Assembly: GCA_036272915.1 (NCBI GenBank) | Contig: DATAXV010000230.1 | Coordinates: 1-15,099, forward strand | DNA from: DATAXV01 sp036272915 | Lineage (GTDB): Bacteria; Chloroflexota; Dormibacteria; Dormibacterales; Dormibacteraceae | DNA: 15,099 nt | Direction of reading: 5' to 3' | Part shown: one piece after another, positions 13,296 through 15,099 of the stretch | Numbering within the stretch: the stretch's first letter is position 1 | Layout: every line of letters begins with the position of its first letter | Notes under the pieces: model-generated | What the model was told of the DNA's origin: nothing | The model's input: only the letters and a program-made list of their open reading frames with translations | Databases searched by the model: none | Made by a program: the position numbers and the translations under genes

Positions 13296-13360
13296 GCAGT
13301 CGACGAGCCGGCGACCGTGTGCGGGTCATCCCCCGTCGCGCGTCCAGCCATATGAGGAGG

Positions 13361-14989
13361 CTAGGCCCGTGGTACGTCCCGACGGCGGAAGGCGATGAAC
13401 CCGACCAGGGCGAGCGCGATGGCGACGATGGCTAGCGCGGCCAGGTTGCCAGCATCGACCGTGCCCAGCGGAGGGTTCCCGACATGCGCTGTGGGAGCAA
13501 GATCGAGCGCCCACTGCGCGAGCTTCAGGCCAGGGCCAAGGAGGGCGATGAAGGTCGCGGCGGCGTACCCCGCCCAGGTGAACCCGAAGCCGCGCGGCCA
13601 TAGGCCAAACAGTGCCAGCGCAAGACCGGCGAACACCAGCTCCGCCGGCAGGTAGTCCAGGCCGGCGGTCATGATGGCGCCGAATTCGTCGGTGTTCCCA
13701 ACCGACCACGCGGTCGATACCGCGAGGATCAACGACGAACCGACGACGACGAGCACCAGCCCGATCGCGACGACAGCTGCGTGCGCTGCCAGCCAGCGGA
13801 GCCGGGAGAGCGTGCCGGCGAGTCGGGCCTCCAAGCGACCCTCGGCCTCCTCGACACGGAGGGTGCCGATCGCCTGGACGACATACCCGGCGCCGATGAC
13901 CGCCAGGTAGAGATGGGTCGCGGCGACGAAGCCGTCCAGTGGACGGCCACCTTCGATGCCCATGGCCTTGGCCAGCGCGGGATTCCCGGCCAGAATGTCG
14001 AGAAACTGTTTGGCCAGTGAGCCCATCATCCCGGTGAGCAGGATCCCCCCCGCCAGCCAGCCCGCGGTCGCCGGACCGTGGATCCAGGCCGCGAGGCCGA
14101 TCGGCCGCCGCCGGAGCCAGGTCGCTCGCGCCGGACCCGCGCCGCCGCGCAACAGGGCGCTGCCGAGGTCGCGGTGAGCGGCCAGCCAGACGGCTGCGCC
14201 GCCCGAGGCAAGGCCGGCGACGACCGGAACGGCGAGCACCCACCACCGCTGGTCCCCGAACGGTGCCGTCTTCTCCGCCCACCCCAGCGGAGACAGCCAG
14301 GTCAACCAGCTCCTGGTGGTGTCGCCGACGCCGCGCAGGACGTACGCCGCGGCCAGCACGATCAGGCTCCACGTGTAGACACCGCGGGCGTGCAGCACGA
14401 GTTGCGCCAGCAGAGCCGCGAACCCGGCAAACACGAAGGCGAGCGCGCCGAGCGCGGCGCTGTAGAGGATCGACCCGGACAGCGGGACCCCCGAGAGCGC
14501 TAGCCCGGCGGCGAACAGGACGGACGTGACGAATATCGCCGCTGTCGCAACGGCGAGGGCCGCCAGAGCCGGCTGGTGGCGGGCGATCCGGCCGCCGAGG
14601 ATGGTCTCCAGTCGGCCCGACTCCTCCTCGCGTCGCGTCGAGCCGGCGATCAGTGCGATGCCGAGCAGCGGGAGCAGGAACGAGGCCAGGAACCCGAACT
14701 CATCCTGGATAACCCCACCCAGGCTGTCGATACCCTCGACGTGGCCGTTGATCGCGGCCAGCGCGCTGCCGGAGGTGACCGCATCGGCATAGGTGTGGAT
14801 CTTGGCCGAGGTGTTGTACTCGCCGGCGACGGCGGCGGCGGTCCCGATCATGCATGCAGCGAGGGCGATCACCCAGACGAGGATGCCGCGGCGGTGCGTG
14901 CGCCAGACGATCCCGACCATGGTGTTCAGGTTGCTTCGGAGGGGACTCGCCGCCCGGAGCTCGGCGCTGATGGCTCTACCCTCCTTCAT
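13361..14989 (-). CDS. ABC-2-like transporter permease (antibiotic-exporter type)
   Basis: A 542-residue permease with about 12 membrane helices in two similar halves. RREEESGRLETILGG (after helix 2 in the first half) is echoed by RVEEAEGRLEARLAG in the second, showing an internal duplication. The WLTWLSPLGWAEKTAPFGDQ segment is also typical of the 'exporter of polyketide antibiotics' permeases (COG3559-like). Such permeases pair with a DrrA-like ATPase to export hydrophobic drugs or lipids. ATG 14989 is chosen because GGGAGG lies 7 bases upstream; the open frame continues to 15088 without family-like sequence. The partner ATPase would be expected just beyond the right edge on the same strand; a short minus-strand frame ending DDTLVGH with its stop at 15075-15077 could be its tail. 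Substrate unknown. Confidence 0.88.
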   Translation of the reverse strand: MKEGRAISAELRAASPLRSNLNTMVGIVWRTHRRGILVWVIALAACMIGTAAAVAGEYNTSAKIHTYADAVTSGSALAAINGHVEGIDSLGGVIQDEFGFLASFLLPLLGIALIAGSTRREEESGRLETILGGRIARHQPALAALAVATAAIFVTSVLFAAGLALSGVPLSGSILYSAALGALAFVFAGFAALLAQLVLHARGVYTWSLIVLAAAYVLRGVGDTTRSWLTWLSPLGWAEKTAPFGDQRWWVLAVPVVAGLASGGAAVWLAAHRDLGSALLRGGAGPARATWLRRRPIGLAAWIHGPATAGWLAGGILLTGMMGSLAKQFLDILAGNPALAKAMGIEGGRPLDGFVAATHLYLAVIGAGYVVQAIGTLRVEEAEGRLEARLAGTLSRLRWLAAHAAVVAIGLVLVVVGSSLILAVSTAWSVGNTDEFGAIMTAGLDYLPAELVFAGLALALFGLWPRGFGFTWAGYAAATFIALLGPGLKLAQWALDLAPTAHVGNPPLGTVDAGNLAALAIVAIALALVGFIAFRRRDVPRA

Positions 14990-15099
14990 CGGGATACCTC
15001 CCCAGGGAACGCTTTCGGCGCTTGTCCCATGAGGACTGAGATGAGACGGCGTCCCTGGGGACGGCCCCATGAGGTCAGTGGCCCACAAGGGTGTCGTCC

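Noticed and set aside
13361..13728. Alternative frames across the permease's 3' end
   Set aside because: They are shadows of a membrane protein with clear helices and internal repeat; none has independent support.
15075..15099. Possible tail (DDTLVGH, stop) of an ABC ATPase on the minus strand
   Set aside because: Only seven codons are visible and they match no diagnostic motif; mentioned with the permease but not called.
1..15099. CRISPR arrays, tRNA/rRNA genes, retron-like or phage defence systems
   Set aside because: No regularly spaced repeat array, cloverleaf, rRNA-like conserved segment, reverse transcriptase motif or known defence gene was seen on either strand.

Overview
The window is GC-rich DNA with codon use and gene content typical of an actinomycete. 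Signs are a mycothiol-type DinB/maleylpyruvate isomerase protein, a probable F420-dependent luciferase-like oxidoreductase, a large LAL-class LuxR regulator, a GlxA-type AraC regulator, and an antibiotic-exporter-like ABC permease. No rRNA, tRNA, CRISPR array or phage structural gene was seen. Genus cannot be decided from this stretch.

Left part (1-1620) is a decaying accessory zone. The window opens inside an IS3-family element whose inner-facing end lies at about 127 and which cuts a serine beta-lactamase-like hydrolase gene after its SxxK motif. Then come the tail of an unidentified gene, a conserved-looking gene split by a frameshift at a G-run, and a short VOC/glyoxalase C-terminal scrap.

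Positions 1619-5000 hold an intact DinB/maleylpyruvate-isomerase-fold gene, a 59-residue two-helix membrane protein, a small minus-strand group (GlxA-like regulator, membrane protein, 99-residue hypothetical protein) and, divergent from the regulator, an antibiotic biosynthesis monooxygenase-like gene. The hypothetical gene begins inside a striking cluster of direct and inverted TGTACGG repeats. A near-perfect 20-bp palindrome sits between the regulator and the monooxygenase.

Positions 5300-10240: after an IS256-family transposase scrap, a 908-residue LAL/LuxR regulator is transcribed divergently from a two-gene, translationally coupled unit (cupin-NTF2 fusion, then LLM flavin-dependent oxidoreductase). 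This is the most coherent functional module here, probably a regulator controlling a small redox pathway with an unknown substrate. A strong hairpin closes it at 10119-10150.

Positions 10245-15099: a GH4 NAD-dependent glycosidase, a 5'-truncated and frameshifted alpha/beta hydrolase relic, an intact VOC protein, an IS481-like transposase relic, an unusual stand-alone protein made of two ClpX-type C4 zinc-binding domains, and a 542-residue ABC-2-like permease. The permease's ATPase partner would be expected just outside the right edge. The most unusual items are the tandem ClpX-zinc-finger protein, the TGTACGG repeat cluster and the cupin-NTF2 fusion under a giant LuxR regulator. None is shown here to be a new system.
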